A stretch of DNA of 40,879 bases from Candidatus Stercoripulliclostridium merdipullorum (GCA_018713745.1 DVOH01000028.1:1-40879), one strand, 5' to 3'; positions 23,003 to 31,708 are shown, numbered from the stretch's first letter. Translations and numbers: made by a program. Notes: a model not told the origin generated them from the sequence alone.

Positions 23003-23034
23003 CGGGAATCCTAATATAGAATTTAGGATTCCCG
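23003..23034 (-). terminator. First terminator after the GH2-transporter operon
   Basis: Perfect 12-base inverted repeat CGGGAATCCTAA / TTAGGATTCCCG with an 8-base loop; TTTT follows on the minus strand. Confidence 0.75.
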
Positions 23035-23061
23035 TTCGTGTCGCTTAAAAAATTTATTTTT

Positions 23062-24519
23062 TTATCGGTTGTCGGCTTCTTCTTGCAGCATTTGTCTGAC
23101 GTCAACGTCTTCGGCGCTTCTGCCGAGCGTCTTTGCCATCTCGGCGACTTCCTTTTTGCCGAGGTTGTAAATCAGCAAAAACGACACAAGCATCACCACC
23201 GCACCGATCAGCATCAGCCCGACCGACATCCGCACCATGCGTTCCGATACGCCGGGGAGTTGGTTGCCGATGGGATTTGCCTGCGGATTGTAATCCACCG
23301 CCTGCATACACAAAAGCGGCAGCGACAAAGCTACCCCTTGCGAAATCTTGCGGAACAGACTGTACATGGCATAGATACTTCCCTCTTCCCGGGTGCCCGT
23401 CTTGATCTCCTGATAATCGATGCAATCGTTGACCATCGCCCACGCGATCAGATTGAACATGCCGCCGCCCAACTGAATCACCATCAGACCCGCGATATAG
23501 ATATACGAACCCGTTTTGTCGGCGGGAACGGGAACGATCAGCATAACGATTCCCGCAACGATGCTGAGCGCAAACGGAACGCCGACGGCGTATTTTTTGC
23601 CGAAGCGGCGGACGAGCTTAGCGGTAAACGGGATAAAGAACACCATCGGGAGATAGGTCAGAATGCTTGCCACCGTCACCATGGTTCCCGCGTCGCCGAA
23701 ATGCACTTGGAACAACCACTTGGTCGTCTGCGTGCTGGACATCAAAAAGACGATGGACGCAAACGTGGCAAGGCAGAGCGCAAGAAGAGGACGGTTGTGC
23801 AAAAAGCCTTTGATGGTTTTGAAATAGTTGAATCTTTGTCTGTGTTCGACGGGAACGACGACGCGTTCGGTCGTCATACGGATACAGAGCATATAGGCGA
23901 CAAACGCAATCGCTCCCATTCCGAGTCCGATCCAGATCAGCCGGTCGCCGATAATGTTGTCGTTTTGATCGTATACCAAAAGAGGCAGAAGCATACAGAT
24001 CGCACCGCCGATCGCCGCCCCGATGCTGCGCCAGGTCGACAGTTGCGTCCGTTCGATGGGATCGCCCGTAATCGCACTGCTCAGCGCGCCGTACGGCACG
24101 TTGAGGAAGGTATAGCAGACATCCCACAAAAGATACGTCACGATGCAGACTGCGATTTTGACCCACGCCGCGGCGTCGGGAATGGGTAAAAACACCAACG
24201 CGCCCGACACGATCAGCCCGATCGATCCGATTTTGATCCAGGGCTTGAACTTGCTTTTGCCTTTCCCGATACGGACGGCATCCATAACGCCGCCCATGAT
24301 CGGATCGTTGATGCCGTCCCAGACCTTGGTCAGAATAATGATGACAGCCCACGCCGCCGTCGAAATACCGATGTATTGCGTATAAAAATCGACCATGAAC
24401 GCCGAAATCAACGCAAAACTCATATTGCATCCGAAATCGCCGAAGGCGTATCCTATTTTATCTTTCCAACCGAATTTGGGAAGAGCGGTTGCGGAATTGG
24501 CGATAACGTTCGGTTCCAT
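23062..24519 (-). CDS. GPH-family (MelB/UidB-like) glycoside:cation symporter
   Basis: A 485-residue, 12-helix transporter of the glycoside-pentoside-hexuronide family within the major facilitator superfamily. It opens with KIGYAFGDFGCNMSFALI and carries WDGINDPIMGGVMD (about residue 70), the conserved cation-site helix of MelB-type carriers. DVCYTFLNVPYGAL and DPIERTQLSTWR follow, both family hallmarks. It should import an oligosaccharide or glycoside with sodium or protons. The start is ATG 24519 with GAGGTG 6 bases upstream. It follows the GH2 gene by 21 bases, so the imported glycoside is probably that enzyme's substrate, most likely a beta-galactoside or beta-glucuronide. Confidence 0.93.
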   Translation of the reverse strand: MEPNVIANSATALPKFGWKDKIGYAFGDFGCNMSFALISAFMVDFYTQYIGISTAAWAVIIILTKVWDGINDPIMGGVMDAVRIGKGKSKFKPWIKIGSIGLIVSGALVFLPIPDAAAWVKIAVCIVTYLLWDVCYTFLNVPYGALSSAITGDPIERTQLSTWRSIGAAIGGAICMLLPLLVYDQNDNIIGDRLIWIGLGMGAIAFVAYMLCIRMTTERVVVPVEHRQRFNYFKTIKGFLHNRPLLALCLATFASIVFLMSSTQTTKWLFQVHFGDAGTMVTVASILTYLPMVFFIPFTAKLVRRFGKKYAVGVPFALSIVAGIVMLIVPVPADKTGSYIYIAGLMVIQLGGGMFNLIAWAMVNDCIDYQEIKTGTREEGSIYAMYSLFRKISQGVALSLPLLCMQAVDYNPQANPIGNQLPGVSERMVRMSVGLMLIGAVVMLVSFLLIYNLGKKEVAEMAKTLGRSAEDVDVRQMLQEEADNR

Positions 24520-24540
24520 TGAAAGCACCTCTTTCAGCGT

Positions 24541-26697
24541 TTATTTTTTGATCGTTTGCAGATAGCGTTCGGCATAATTGACCATTTCGTCGTTGAGTTT
24601 GACAAACGGCAGTTTGAGCAACGTGCGGACACGGAAAGGACGAAGCAGACCGATCAGCGGACTGTTTGCCTTTTTGCCCGCAAACTTGGCGATCAACGCT
24701 TTGATTTCGGCATTGTCCAGAAGATCGCCGACCTTGTCGTTCAGACTGAAACAGGTCGGATCGTATTCCCCTTCCTTCTCGTTGAACCAGTTGCGTACCA
24801 TGCTCGGTTCGCCCGACGGCAAACGGTAGTCGGCGGGCGTCTCGCTTACGCCTTCGATCGTCACCTCGTCACGGCAATCCCCTGCGGCAACCGTCACGAC
24901 GTTCTCGCCCGCGGCAATCGCAATCCCCGGGAACACAAACACCTTGTCGCCTTTTTGCGTCATCTCTTTGCCGCCCGCCCGAAGCGTCACTTCGGGCAGA
25001 TTGCTGTATACCTTGATCGTCGTTTCGCCGATCGGACGCTTCGCGTATCGCCGCCCGGCAAGATAGACAAACGGTTGATCCGACCAATAGGCTTTGTATA
25101 AATAGAATGCGTCTTTTTTCAGTTTTCGGTCAAAGGTCACCAGCCCCTTGTTGTTGCGTCCTCGTACCCCGCCTTCGTTGCGCATCGCAGAGCCGAAATC
25201 ATACATATTCCACACAAAACTGCCCCACATCCATTCGGCGGCATTGATACGGGTAATATAGTTTTCGTGGTACTTCGCCTGATACCCTTCGCTGTAATCG
25301 CCCGGGACGGGATCGTCCCCTTGATATCGCACGATGCCTTCGGCGCCGTATTCGGACAGACACAATTTTTTATCGGGGTTCGCGGCGCGCCACTTTTGGA
25401 GCCAGCGATCGAGATCTTTGTACGTCCCCGCATACCAGCCGAAATAATGATTGTATCCGACGAGATCGGTAATCGCGTTAAGTCGCGAATCGACGGGACA
25501 CATCGACACCTGGGCTATCGTCGTAAGGCGGGAAGAATCGAGGCGTTTTGCCAGCGCGTTGAGTTCGACCAGCGCTTCGTAAAGACCTTTGGGTTCTCCC
25601 CCGATCGTCAGCTCGTTGGCAATCCCCCAACAGAAAATCGACGGGTGATTGCGGGCTTGCGTAATCAGCTCGGTCAGTTGCGACTTGGCGTTTGCCTGCC
25701 GCTTTTTGGAAAAGCGCGAAATCACCGGAACTTCCGCCCAGACCAACAATCCTTTGCGGTCGCACAGGGTATAAAAATCATCGTTCTGTTGATAGTGCGC
25801 AAGCCTGACGGCATTGGCGCCGACCTCGAGGATCAGATCGACGTCTTCGGCATGCTCTTTGAAGGTAATGGCATTGCCCATGTTTTCGCGATCCTGATGG
25901 CGCGATACCCCTTTGAGTTTCAGCGGTTTGCCGTTGAGGTACAGCCCCTTCTCCGCGTCGACCTCGATCGTCCTGAACCCCGTTTCGACCTTAACTTCGT
26001 CCTCTTCGAGCCGACAGACGACGGTATAGAGACAGGGATTTCCCACCCCCTGCCACAACACGGGATCTTTGACTTCCAACACCGTCTTTCCGCTGACGGC
26101 AGGAACGGTAACTTCCTGCAAGACCACGCCCGCGGCATCGGTCAATGCAACCGTCATTTTGTCCGAAGCCTCGGTTCCGACTACCTTAACATCGATTTCG
26201 AGCATCCATTTGTCGCCGTTTTTGATGGGCGCCACAAATACGCCTTTGCCGTTTTCGGTCACGTCGAAGTGCTTTGCCGGCAGGCGGATCAGATTGACGC
26301 CGCGATACAGCCCTCCGTAAAACGTGAAGTCCGCCATCGTCGGATATACCGTTTCGTCCGCGGCGTTGCTGACTTCGATGACAAGTTCGTTCTGCGCTCG
26401 GACAAGCCGCCCCGTCAGATCGACGTAGAACGCCGAGTATCCCCCGCGATGCCTTGCCGCCTCGACGCCGTTGACAAACACCTTCGCAACCGAATTGGCG
26501 GCGAGCACTTCGAGAAAAACCGTCCCGTCCGTCCCTTCCAGTTGTTTGCGATACGTTGCGCAATCGCGCACATAACCGTTTGTCCCGTCCTGCCCGTCGA
26601 GATTGTTCCAGGTATGAGGAAGATCGACGGTTACCGTACCGTCACTGCCGCTCGGCGTAAACGCCCAGCCTTGATTGATGCTTTGGATGCTTCGCAT
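24541..26697 (-). CDS. Glycoside hydrolase family 2 enzyme (beta-galactosidase or beta-glucuronidase type)
   Basis: A 718-residue intracellular glycosidase with no signal peptide. The sugar-binding domain is at about residues 15-150, an immunoglobulin-like domain to about 255, and a TIM barrel after that. The acid/base is Glu362 in WGIANEL and the nucleophile Glu449 in CLSEYGAEG, at the usual GH2 spacing. The C-terminal 150 residues include a further beta domain. Sequence alone does not settle galactosidase against glucuronidase; the NxK motif that marks glucuronidases was not found. The start is ATG 26697 with AAGGAG 6 bases upstream. The gene leads an operon with a GPH transporter. Confidence 0.93.
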   Translation of the reverse strand: MRSIQSINQGWAFTPSGSDGTVTVDLPHTWNNLDGQDGTNGYVRDCATYRKQLEGTDGTVFLEVLAANSVAKVFVNGVEAARHRGGYSAFYVDLTGRLVRAQNELVIEVSNAADETVYPTMADFTFYGGLYRGVNLIRLPAKHFDVTENGKGVFVAPIKNGDKWMLEIDVKVVGTEASDKMTVALTDAAGVVLQEVTVPAVSGKTVLEVKDPVLWQGVGNPCLYTVVCRLEEDEVKVETGFRTIEVDAEKGLYLNGKPLKLKGVSRHQDRENMGNAITFKEHAEDVDLILEVGANAVRLAHYQQNDDFYTLCDRKGLLVWAEVPVISRFSKKRQANAKSQLTELITQARNHPSIFCWGIANELTIGGEPKGLYEALVELNALAKRLDSSRLTTIAQVSMCPVDSRLNAITDLVGYNHYFGWYAGTYKDLDRWLQKWRAANPDKKLCLSEYGAEGIVRYQGDDPVPGDYSEGYQAKYHENYITRINAAEWMWGSFVWNMYDFGSAMRNEGGVRGRNNKGLVTFDRKLKKDAFYLYKAYWSDQPFVYLAGRRYAKRPIGETTIKVYSNLPEVTLRAGGKEMTQKGDKVFVFPGIAIAAGENVVTVAAGDCRDEVTIEGVSETPADYRLPSGEPSMVRNWFNEKEGEYDPTCFSLNDKVGDLLDNAEIKALIAKFAGKKANSPLIGLLRPFRVRTLLKLPFVKLNDEMVNYAERYLQTIKK

Positions 26698-26719
26698 AAC
26701 AAACTCCTTACAAAAGAGT

Positions 26720-26736
26720 ACAAAACTGAATTTTGT
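26720..26736. promoter_or_regulatory. Possible operator of the GH2-transporter operon
   Basis: Inverted repeat ACAAAA-N5-TTTTGT just downstream of the -10 box, where a sugar-responsive repressor could bind. No regulator gene is nearby. Confidence 0.4.
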
Positions 26737-26745
26737 TTCGCTTTT

Positions 26746-26774
26746 ATTGTACCCGTTTTCCCCACTGCCGTCAA
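26746..26774 (-). promoter_or_regulatory. Promoter of the GH2-transporter operon
   Basis: TTGACG (26774-26769), 17-base spacer, TACAAT (26751-26746) on the minus strand, 49 bases before the GH2 start codon. Confidence 0.8.
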
Positions 26775-26818
26775 GAGGGGTTTTGCCCGCGCGATGCCCG
26801 AAGCCCGTAGAACGGCGC

Positions 26819-26854
26819 AAAAAAATCTCCGTCGCGCATACCGCTGACGGAGAT
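26819..26854 (-). terminator. Terminator of the Pr6Pr gene
   Basis: Perfect 9-base arms ATCTCCGTC / GACGGAGAT around a 12-base loop, then seven Ts on the minus strand. Confidence 0.85.
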
Positions 26855-26879
26855 ACCGATTTCCGTACCGAAAAGTACT

Positions 26880-27617
26880 TTATTCCCCTTTATCCGCCTC
26901 TTCTGTCGGGGGTTCAATCGGTTTGCGACCGACCGCTCCATGCCTTTTGGTCAACGCCGCCGCGATTTTACGATCGGCAAACACCGTCAGTCTGCCCAGA
27001 CCGTAAAACGCCGCCGCAAGCGCGGCAACCGTCAGCACGACATAACCGCCCAAGAGATCGACGTCGACGAAGGGATACGGATATCGCGTCGATCCGTAAA
27101 GGGGTGCGCCGAGATCGGCACGCACAAAAATAAAGACGGCATACAAGACGGGATAAATCAGCCAAAGAAGGGCGGCGTTGGGGCGAAGTTTACCGTGCGG
27201 CACAAACAAAATCCAGTCCGCAAGCGCCATCAGCGGGATAACCCCGTGCACGACGTAATTGCCGATCGTCGTCAGGACGGCAATCGTCCCCGTGTTGCCC
27301 ATACTGAATTTCTGCCACGAAAGAAGCGCCCAGTACCCGACAAACGTAATCATAATATAAAACGTGATTCCGGCATGCACGACGGGATTGACGCCGGCGA
27401 CCTCCCCGATTTTGCCCTCTTTCGCCATCTGTACGGCGGAGCGGACGGCAAGCACGAGAAACAGCAACACGGTAAAGACGTTGGTCTGCATCGTATAATA
27501 TACCGCCATCAGGGCGGGAGAACCGCCGATCGTCATGACGACGATCCCGAAGATCCCGATGAGCGACGCGGCGATCCGGAACATCAGCGCAAACAGGCGA
27601 TTGCGGGACAAAATCAT
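26880..27617 (-). CDS. Pr6Pr-family integral membrane protein
   Basis: A 245-residue protein with about six membrane helices, matching the Pr6Pr family (related to FAR-17a/AIG1-like proteins). Recognisable segments are YYTMQTNVFTVLLF (about residue 41), GNYVVHGVIPLMALADWILF (about 120) and IYPVLYAVFIFVRADLG followed by YPYPFVDVDLLGG. Eukaryotic relatives include lipid-ester hydrolases with a Thr/His pair; whether bacterial members are enzymes is unknown. The cytoplasmic C-terminal tail is charged and proline-rich. Single gene with its own promoter (27653-27681) and terminator. Confidence 0.82.
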   Translation of the reverse strand: MILSRNRLFALMFRIAASLIGIFGIVVMTIGGSPALMAVYYTMQTNVFTVLLFLVLAVRSAVQMAKEGKIGEVAGVNPVVHAGITFYIMITFVGYWALLSWQKFSMGNTGTIAVLTTIGNYVVHGVIPLMALADWILFVPHGKLRPNAALLWLIYPVLYAVFIFVRADLGAPLYGSTRYPYPFVDVDLLGGYVVLTVAALAAAFYGLGRLTVFADRKIAAALTKRHGAVGRKPIEPPTEEADKGE

Positions 27618-27652
27618 ATTCTTTTCCTTATGTAGCGGGATAAAGTAACTAT

Positions 27653-27681
27653 ATTGTACAGGAAACGGGTCGTTTCGTCAA
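27653..27681 (-). promoter_or_regulatory. Promoter of the Pr6Pr gene with a palindrome in its spacer
   Basis: TTGACG (27681-27676), 17-base spacer, TACAAT (27658-27653) on the minus strand. The spacer holds the palindrome GAAACG-N3-CGTTTC (27662-27676), a plausible repressor site. Confidence 0.7.
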
Positions 27682-27702
27682 GGGGGAGTTGTTCCCGCGC
27701 GG

Positions 27703-27732
27703 TTGACAAAGGGGCACGACAAGGACTATGAT
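27703..27732 (+). promoter_or_regulatory. Promoter of the isochorismatase-like gene
   Basis: TTGACA (27703-27708), 18-base spacer, TATGAT (27727-27732), 26 bases before the ATG. It is divergent from the Pr6Pr promoter. Confidence 0.8.
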
Positions 27733-27757
27733 GAAAAAAACGCTTCGGGAGGTTCCT

Positions 27758-28306
27758 ATGAATCCGAACAAAACCGCCATCCTTGTCGTCGACATGCTCA
27801 ACGACTTTGTCACGGGCGCGCTGAAGTGCGACCGCGGACTTGCCATTGTTCCCGCTACGGCACGCCTGCTTGACGGAGCGCGCAAAAAAGGCGTCCCCGT
27901 CATATTCTGCAACGACGCGCACATCAAAGGCGTCGATCACGAACTCAAACTTTGGGGCGATCACGCCATTGCCGGAACCGAAGGCGCAAAAGTTATTCCC
28001 GAACTCAATCTGTCGGAAAAGGATTATGTCGTGCCGAAACGCCGTTACAGCGGCTTTTTCCGTACCGATCTCGAGCTTCTGCTCCGCGAACTCGGCGTCG
28101 AAACCGTCATCATGACGGGGCTCCACACGCATATGTGCGTGCGCCATACCTCCGCCGACGCCTATTGCTTAGGATACGAAGTCGTCGTCGCCGCCGACGC
28201 AACCGACAGCTTTACCGAAGCCGATTATCTTGCCGGACTCGACTATCTCAAAGCCGTCTACGGCGCAAAGATCGAAACCGTCGACAGTCTGCTTGCACAG
28301 TTCTGA
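27758..28306 (+). CDS. Isochorismatase-like cysteine hydrolase
   Basis: A 182-residue cytoplasmic hydrolase of the isochorismatase/nicotinamidase superfamily. The catalytic triad can be placed in VVDMLNDF (Asp10), VVPKRRYSGF (Lys, about residue 104) and THMCVRHT (Cys, about residue 137). Family members release ammonia or carbamate from small amides such as nicotinamide, or cleave isochorismate. The substrate is not fixed by these motifs. The start is ATG 27758 with GGAGG 5 bases upstream; the track start is 10 codons early, inside the promoter. Promoter and spacing suggest a single-gene unit. Confidence 0.9.
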   Translation: MNPNKTAILVVDMLNDFVTGALKCDRGLAIVPATARLLDGARKKGVPVIFCNDAHIKGVDHELKLWGDHAIAGTEGAKVIPELNLSEKDYVVPKRRYSGFFRTDLELLLRELGVETVIMTGLHTHMCVRHTSADAYCLGYEVVVAADATDSFTEADYLAGLDYLKAVYGAKIETVDSLLAQF

Positions 28307-28348
28307 CGCCGCCATAGCGCCCTCTCCGCGCGCCCTTCCGATTGGGGA

Positions 28349-28377
28349 TGGACAACCTCCCCGCCTTGTGCTATACT
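28349..28377 (+). promoter_or_regulatory. Promoter of the polyferredoxin gene
   Basis: TGGACA (28349-28354), 17-base spacer, TATACT (28372-28377) with an extended -10 TG (TGcTATACT), 21 bases before the start codon. Confidence 0.75.
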
Positions 28378-28398
28378 GAAGTCAAACGGGAGGTAATT

Positions 28399-28785
28399 AT
28401 GGCATTTTATATCGATTCCGACCGCTGCGTCGACTGCGGCTACTGCAAAACCGTTTGCCTGTTCGGCGCCGTCGAAGAGCGCAAGCTCGACGACGGACGG
28501 TATGTCTTTGCCATCAACGACCGCTGTCACGGCTGTGCCCAGTGCGCCGAAGGCTGTCTGGTCGGATGCATTCTGCCCGCCGAAGGTCACCGCCCCATCG
28601 CCGAAGTCACCATCGACCCCGCGCGTTGCAACGGTTGCTCCCTTTGTCACCACATTTGCCCCGCGTTTGCCGTCGAGGGCGAACTAAAAGTATCGTTTCA
28701 CATTCTGCAAGAGCGTTGCATCCACTGCGGTCTGTGCGCTTCGCGCTGTAAGCAAAAAGCGATCGACGTCCGCTACGCACAATAA
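28399..28785 (+). CDS. Small polyferredoxin with four [4Fe-4S] motifs
   Basis: A 128-residue soluble electron carrier containing four CxxCxxCxxxC motifs: CVDCGYCKTVC, CHGCAQCAEGC, CNGCSLCHHIC and CIHCGLCASRC. Enough cysteines exist for four [4Fe-4S] clusters, twice that of the common clostridial ferredoxin. The start is ATG 28399 with GGGAGG 5 bases upstream; the track's 19 extra residues run through the promoter. It has its own promoter and shares a terminator with the convergent rubrerythrin gene. The redox partner is unknown; the flavoproteins in this window are candidates. Confidence 0.92.
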   Translation: MAFYIDSDRCVDCGYCKTVCLFGAVEERKLDDGRYVFAINDRCHGCAQCAEGCLVGCILPAEGHRPIAEVTIDPARCNGCSLCHHICPAFAVEGELKVSFHILQERCIHCGLCASRCKQKAIDVRYAQ

Positions 28786-28807
28786 CGATATCGTTTTTTC
28801 GGGCAAT

Positions 28808-28834
28808 AAAAAACGGGAGTTCGGACTCCCGTTT
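28808..28834. terminator. Bidirectional terminator between the polyferredoxin and rubrerythrin genes
   Basis: AAACGGGAGT-TCGG-ACTCCCGTTT with A and T runs on both sides, between two convergent genes. Confidence 0.85.
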
Positions 28835-28840
28835 TCCGCT

Positions 28841-29434
28841 TTACGCGTTGTCGTTGAGTTTGAGCATAACTTCGCCCTGCTTCGCCTGGCAAAGCGGACA
28901 AATCTGAAACGCTTCCTTCCCCTCTTCTTCGTAGCCGCACCCCGAACACTTCCATTTGACAACGTGATCCTTCTTGTACAGCGTGCCGCTTTTCATCTGC
29001 TGATACAGATCTTGGAACAACAGACGGTGACAGTTTTCGACCTGTCGGACGTTTTTGTAAAGCCCCGCGATGTCTTTGAACCCTTCTTCGCAGGCAATCT
29101 TCTCGTAGGTCGCGTAAATTTCGTCGCTCTCTTTGCCTTCGTCCTCTGCCGCAAAACGCAGGTTGTCGAGGAGATTCCACTTTTCCTTGAAAGGATAGCC
29201 CGCCGAAATATCGATGTTGTCAATCGTACCGCTGCAGGCGGTCTGGATGAACGAGTAGAACATTCTTGCATGATTGAACTCGTTGTATACCACTTTGTCG
29301 ATCAAATCGGCAAGCGCTTTGTACCCCGCTTCCCTCGCTCCGTACTCGATAAAGCGGTACCGCACCATTGCTTGACACTCTCCGGCATACGATTTTGCCA
29401 GATTCTGATAAGTTTTGCTGTCGATCAGTTTCAT
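28841..29434 (-). CDS. Rubrerythrin
   Basis: A 197-residue non-haem iron protein that reduces hydrogen peroxide in anaerobes. The ferritin-like four-helix domain holds the di-iron ligands in SYAGECQAMVRYRF, FNHARMF, AAEDEGKES and QVENCHRLLF. The C-terminal rubredoxin-like domain has CSGCGY and CPLC for one iron. Length is typical. The start is ATG 29434 with GGAGG 5 bases upstream. The track start 32 codons earlier overlaps the divergent promoter and is rejected. A clear promoter of its own was not found in the 139-bp divergent gap. Confidence 0.95.
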   Translation of the reverse strand: MKLIDSKTYQNLAKSYAGECQAMVRYRFIEYGAREAGYKALADLIDKVVYNEFNHARMFYSFIQTACSGTIDNIDISAGYPFKEKWNLLDNLRFAAEDEGKESDEIYATYEKIACEEGFKDIAGLYKNVRQVENCHRLLFQDLYQQMKSGTLYKKDHVVKWKCSGCGYEEEGKEAFQICPLCQAKQGEVMLKLNDNA

Positions 29435-29507
29435 ATTAACCTCCGGTCTTGGAATACGCATTAGTATTGCCGATCCCGCGTCGTTTATACGCCCGGAGCG
29501 GACAATC

Positions 29508-29536
29508 TTGACAGAATTCCGGCGATCCATTATAAT
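29508..29536 (+). promoter_or_regulatory. Promoter of the FadH-like gene
   Basis: Exact consensus: TTGACA (29508-29513), 17-base spacer, TATAAT (29531-29536). Confidence 0.85.
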
Positions 29537-29573
29537 ATAACCAAATAAATCTAACCCGAAAAGGAGGATTTGT

Positions 29574-31625
29574 ATGGATCAAAAATATCAAGCGCTTTTT
29601 ACCCCCTGGAAAATCGGCAACCTCGAAATCAAAAACCGTATCGTCATGTGTTCGATGGGCGGAACCTGCCTTTTCGGATTTGCCGAACCCAACCACTGGG
29701 ACAAAGAAGCAGCCCGTCTTATCCTCGAAGTCGCAAAAAACAACTGCGGTCTGATTCTGCCGGGCATCGCTCCCATTCACGATCTGGTCGGCAGCAAATG
29801 GCTGTATCAGGGCGAACGAAAATTCAAAAAACTTAAGGAATTCATGGACGAAATCCACAAGACCGGCGCAAAGCTGTTTGTACAGATCACCGCCGGCTTC
29901 GGACGGTCGTTTGCCGTCAGCGGTCTGACCGAAATGGTTCACACCAATCCGCTTTTGCGCGGGATGCTCAAACCCTTCATCAACGTTGACCGTCTGACGA
30001 TGGCGCCTTCCGAAGCGCCCAACCGCTGGTCGGACAAAGTGACCAGCCGCGCCATGACCCAAAAAGAAATCCGAGATATCGTCGACGGATTTGCCCTGGT
30101 TGCCAAAAAATGTAAAGAAGCCGGCGTCGACGGCGTCGAAGTGCATGCCGTACACGAAGGTTATCTCCTCGATCAGTTCACGCTCCCCTATGTCAACAAG
30201 CGGACGGACGAATACGGCGGAAACTTTGAAAACCGCTACCGCTTCGCCGTCGAAATTCTCAACGCGATCAAAGCCGCCTGCGGCAAGGATTATCCCGTAT
30301 CCCTGCGTTACTCCGTCGTTTCCAAGACCAAAGACTTCCGTCTGGGCGCGCTCCCTTGCGAAGGCGACGACTATACCGAAGTGGGCAGAGATCTCGAAGA
30401 AGGCATCCGCGCGGCAAAATATCTCCAAGACGCGGGCTATGATATGCTCAACTGCGACAACGGCACTTACGACGCCTGGTATTGGTCGCATCCCCCGATG
30501 TACATGCCCCAAAACTGCAACTTCCGCGAAGCCGAACTGGTCAAAGAAGCGGTCGATATTCCCGTCGTCGTTGCGGGACGCAACGAGCCGGATTACACCG
30601 CGGAGAAGATTGCCTCGGGCAAAATCGACGCCATGGGCGTGGCGCGGCAATTCCTTGCCGATCCCGAGTGGATCACCAAGCTGATGGAAGATCGCGTCGA
30701 CGATATCCGTCCCTGTATCTGCTGCCACAACGGATGCTTCAATCTGTCCAAATACGAAGGGACGCCCAACCTGCAATCGCTTGCCGAAACCAAAGCGATG
30801 TGCCGCTGTGCCGTCAACCCGATCTCGATGAACTCCCGCAAGTATCACATCACACCGACCGAAAATCCCCGCAAATTTGCCGTCGTCGGCGGCGGAATCG
30901 GCGGAATGGAAACGGCACGGGTTCTCGCAATGCGCGGACACAAAGTCGAACTCTACGAAAAGACGGGCGAACTGGGCGGAGTATTTATCCCGGCGGCGTC
31001 CTTTGACTTCAAAGAGAAAGACCGCGATCTTATCGCCTGGTACCGCAAGCAGCTTGCCGATCTCGGCGTCAAAGTTCATCTGAATACCGAAGTCAACGAC
31101 GTCAAAGCTCTCGATGCCGACGAAGTGATCGTCGCAACGGGCGCGACGGCGCGCAAGCTTCGCGTCCCCGGCGCCGAAAAGGCGATCGAAGCGGTATCGT
31201 ATCTCAACGACCGCAGTCAGGTCGGCGAAACCGTCATCGTTGTCGGCGGAAGCCTGACGGGGTGCGAAATCGCCTACGAACTCTATCTGAGCGGCAAAAA
31301 ACCCGTTATCATCGAGATGAAAAACGATCTGATGGCGGCGCCCGGCATCTGTCTTGCCAACACCTCCTACCTCAGAGACTTCTTCAAACTGAAACAAGTC
31401 CCCGTATATCTCAATTCAACCGTCAAAGAAATTACCGACAAAGGCGTCGTTGCCGTCGATCGGAGCGGCAAAGAAACAACGATCGCCGGCGACTCGGTGA
31501 TCCTTTGCGTCGGATACGTTCCGCAACCGTTGGTCAAATCCAAAAATCTTGTCGGCGACTGTTACGAAGTCGGCAACATTATGACGGCGATTCAACGCGC
31601 GTGGGACGTCGCAATGGCAAAATAA
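29574..31625 (+). CDS. NADH:flavin oxidoreductase, 2,4-dienoyl-CoA reductase (FadH)-like
   Basis: A 683-residue flavoprotein. Residues 1-350 are an old-yellow-enzyme FMN barrel (starting FTPWKIGNLEIKNRIV; HAVHEGYLLDQF near residue 192 holds the active-site region). A [4Fe-4S] segment near 380-420 has CICCHNGC and MCRCAVNP. The C-terminal half has an FAD site FAVVGGGIGGMETARVLA and an NAD(P) site VIVVGGSLTGCEIAYEL. This order matches FadH-type enzymes, which pass electrons NAD(P)H-FAD-FeS-FMN to reduce conjugated double bonds. Related anaerobe enzymes act on bile acids, cinnamates or steroids, so the substrate is open. AAGGAGG lies 6 bases before the ATG. Monocistronic. Confidence 0.93.
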   Translation: MDQKYQALFTPWKIGNLEIKNRIVMCSMGGTCLFGFAEPNHWDKEAARLILEVAKNNCGLILPGIAPIHDLVGSKWLYQGERKFKKLKEFMDEIHKTGAKLFVQITAGFGRSFAVSGLTEMVHTNPLLRGMLKPFINVDRLTMAPSEAPNRWSDKVTSRAMTQKEIRDIVDGFALVAKKCKEAGVDGVEVHAVHEGYLLDQFTLPYVNKRTDEYGGNFENRYRFAVEILNAIKAACGKDYPVSLRYSVVSKTKDFRLGALPCEGDDYTEVGRDLEEGIRAAKYLQDAGYDMLNCDNGTYDAWYWSHPPMYMPQNCNFREAELVKEAVDIPVVVAGRNEPDYTAEKIASGKIDAMGVARQFLADPEWITKLMEDRVDDIRPCICCHNGCFNLSKYEGTPNLQSLAETKAMCRCAVNPISMNSRKYHITPTENPRKFAVVGGGIGGMETARVLAMRGHKVELYEKTGELGGVFIPAASFDFKEKDRDLIAWYRKQLADLGVKVHLNTEVNDVKALDADEVIVATGATARKLRVPGAEKAIEAVSYLNDRSQVGETVIVVGGSLTGCEIAYELYLSGKKPVIIEMKNDLMAAPGICLANTSYLRDFFKLKQVPVYLNSTVKEITDKGVVAVDRSGKETTIAGDSVILCVGYVPQPLVKSKNLVGDCYEVGNIMTAIQRAWDVAMAK

Positions 31626-31643
31626 CACTTGTTTTTCAAAACG

Positions 31644-31669
31644 AAACGCCCTGCTCCGGCAGGGCGTTT
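31644..31669. terminator. Terminator after the FadH-like gene (bidirectional shape)
   Basis: AAACGCCCTGC-TCCG-GCAGGGCGTTT with T-rich flanks. It lies between convergent genes and can serve both. Confidence 0.85.
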
Positions 31670-31708
31670 TGCTTTTCGATCGGTTTACGCTTTTCGTCAG
31701 ACCCTTTC

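Noticed and set aside
29436-31397. 653-residue minus-strand ORF opposite the FadH-like gene
   Set aside because: Shadow of a well-supported plus-strand flavoprotein with promoter, ribosome site and domains.
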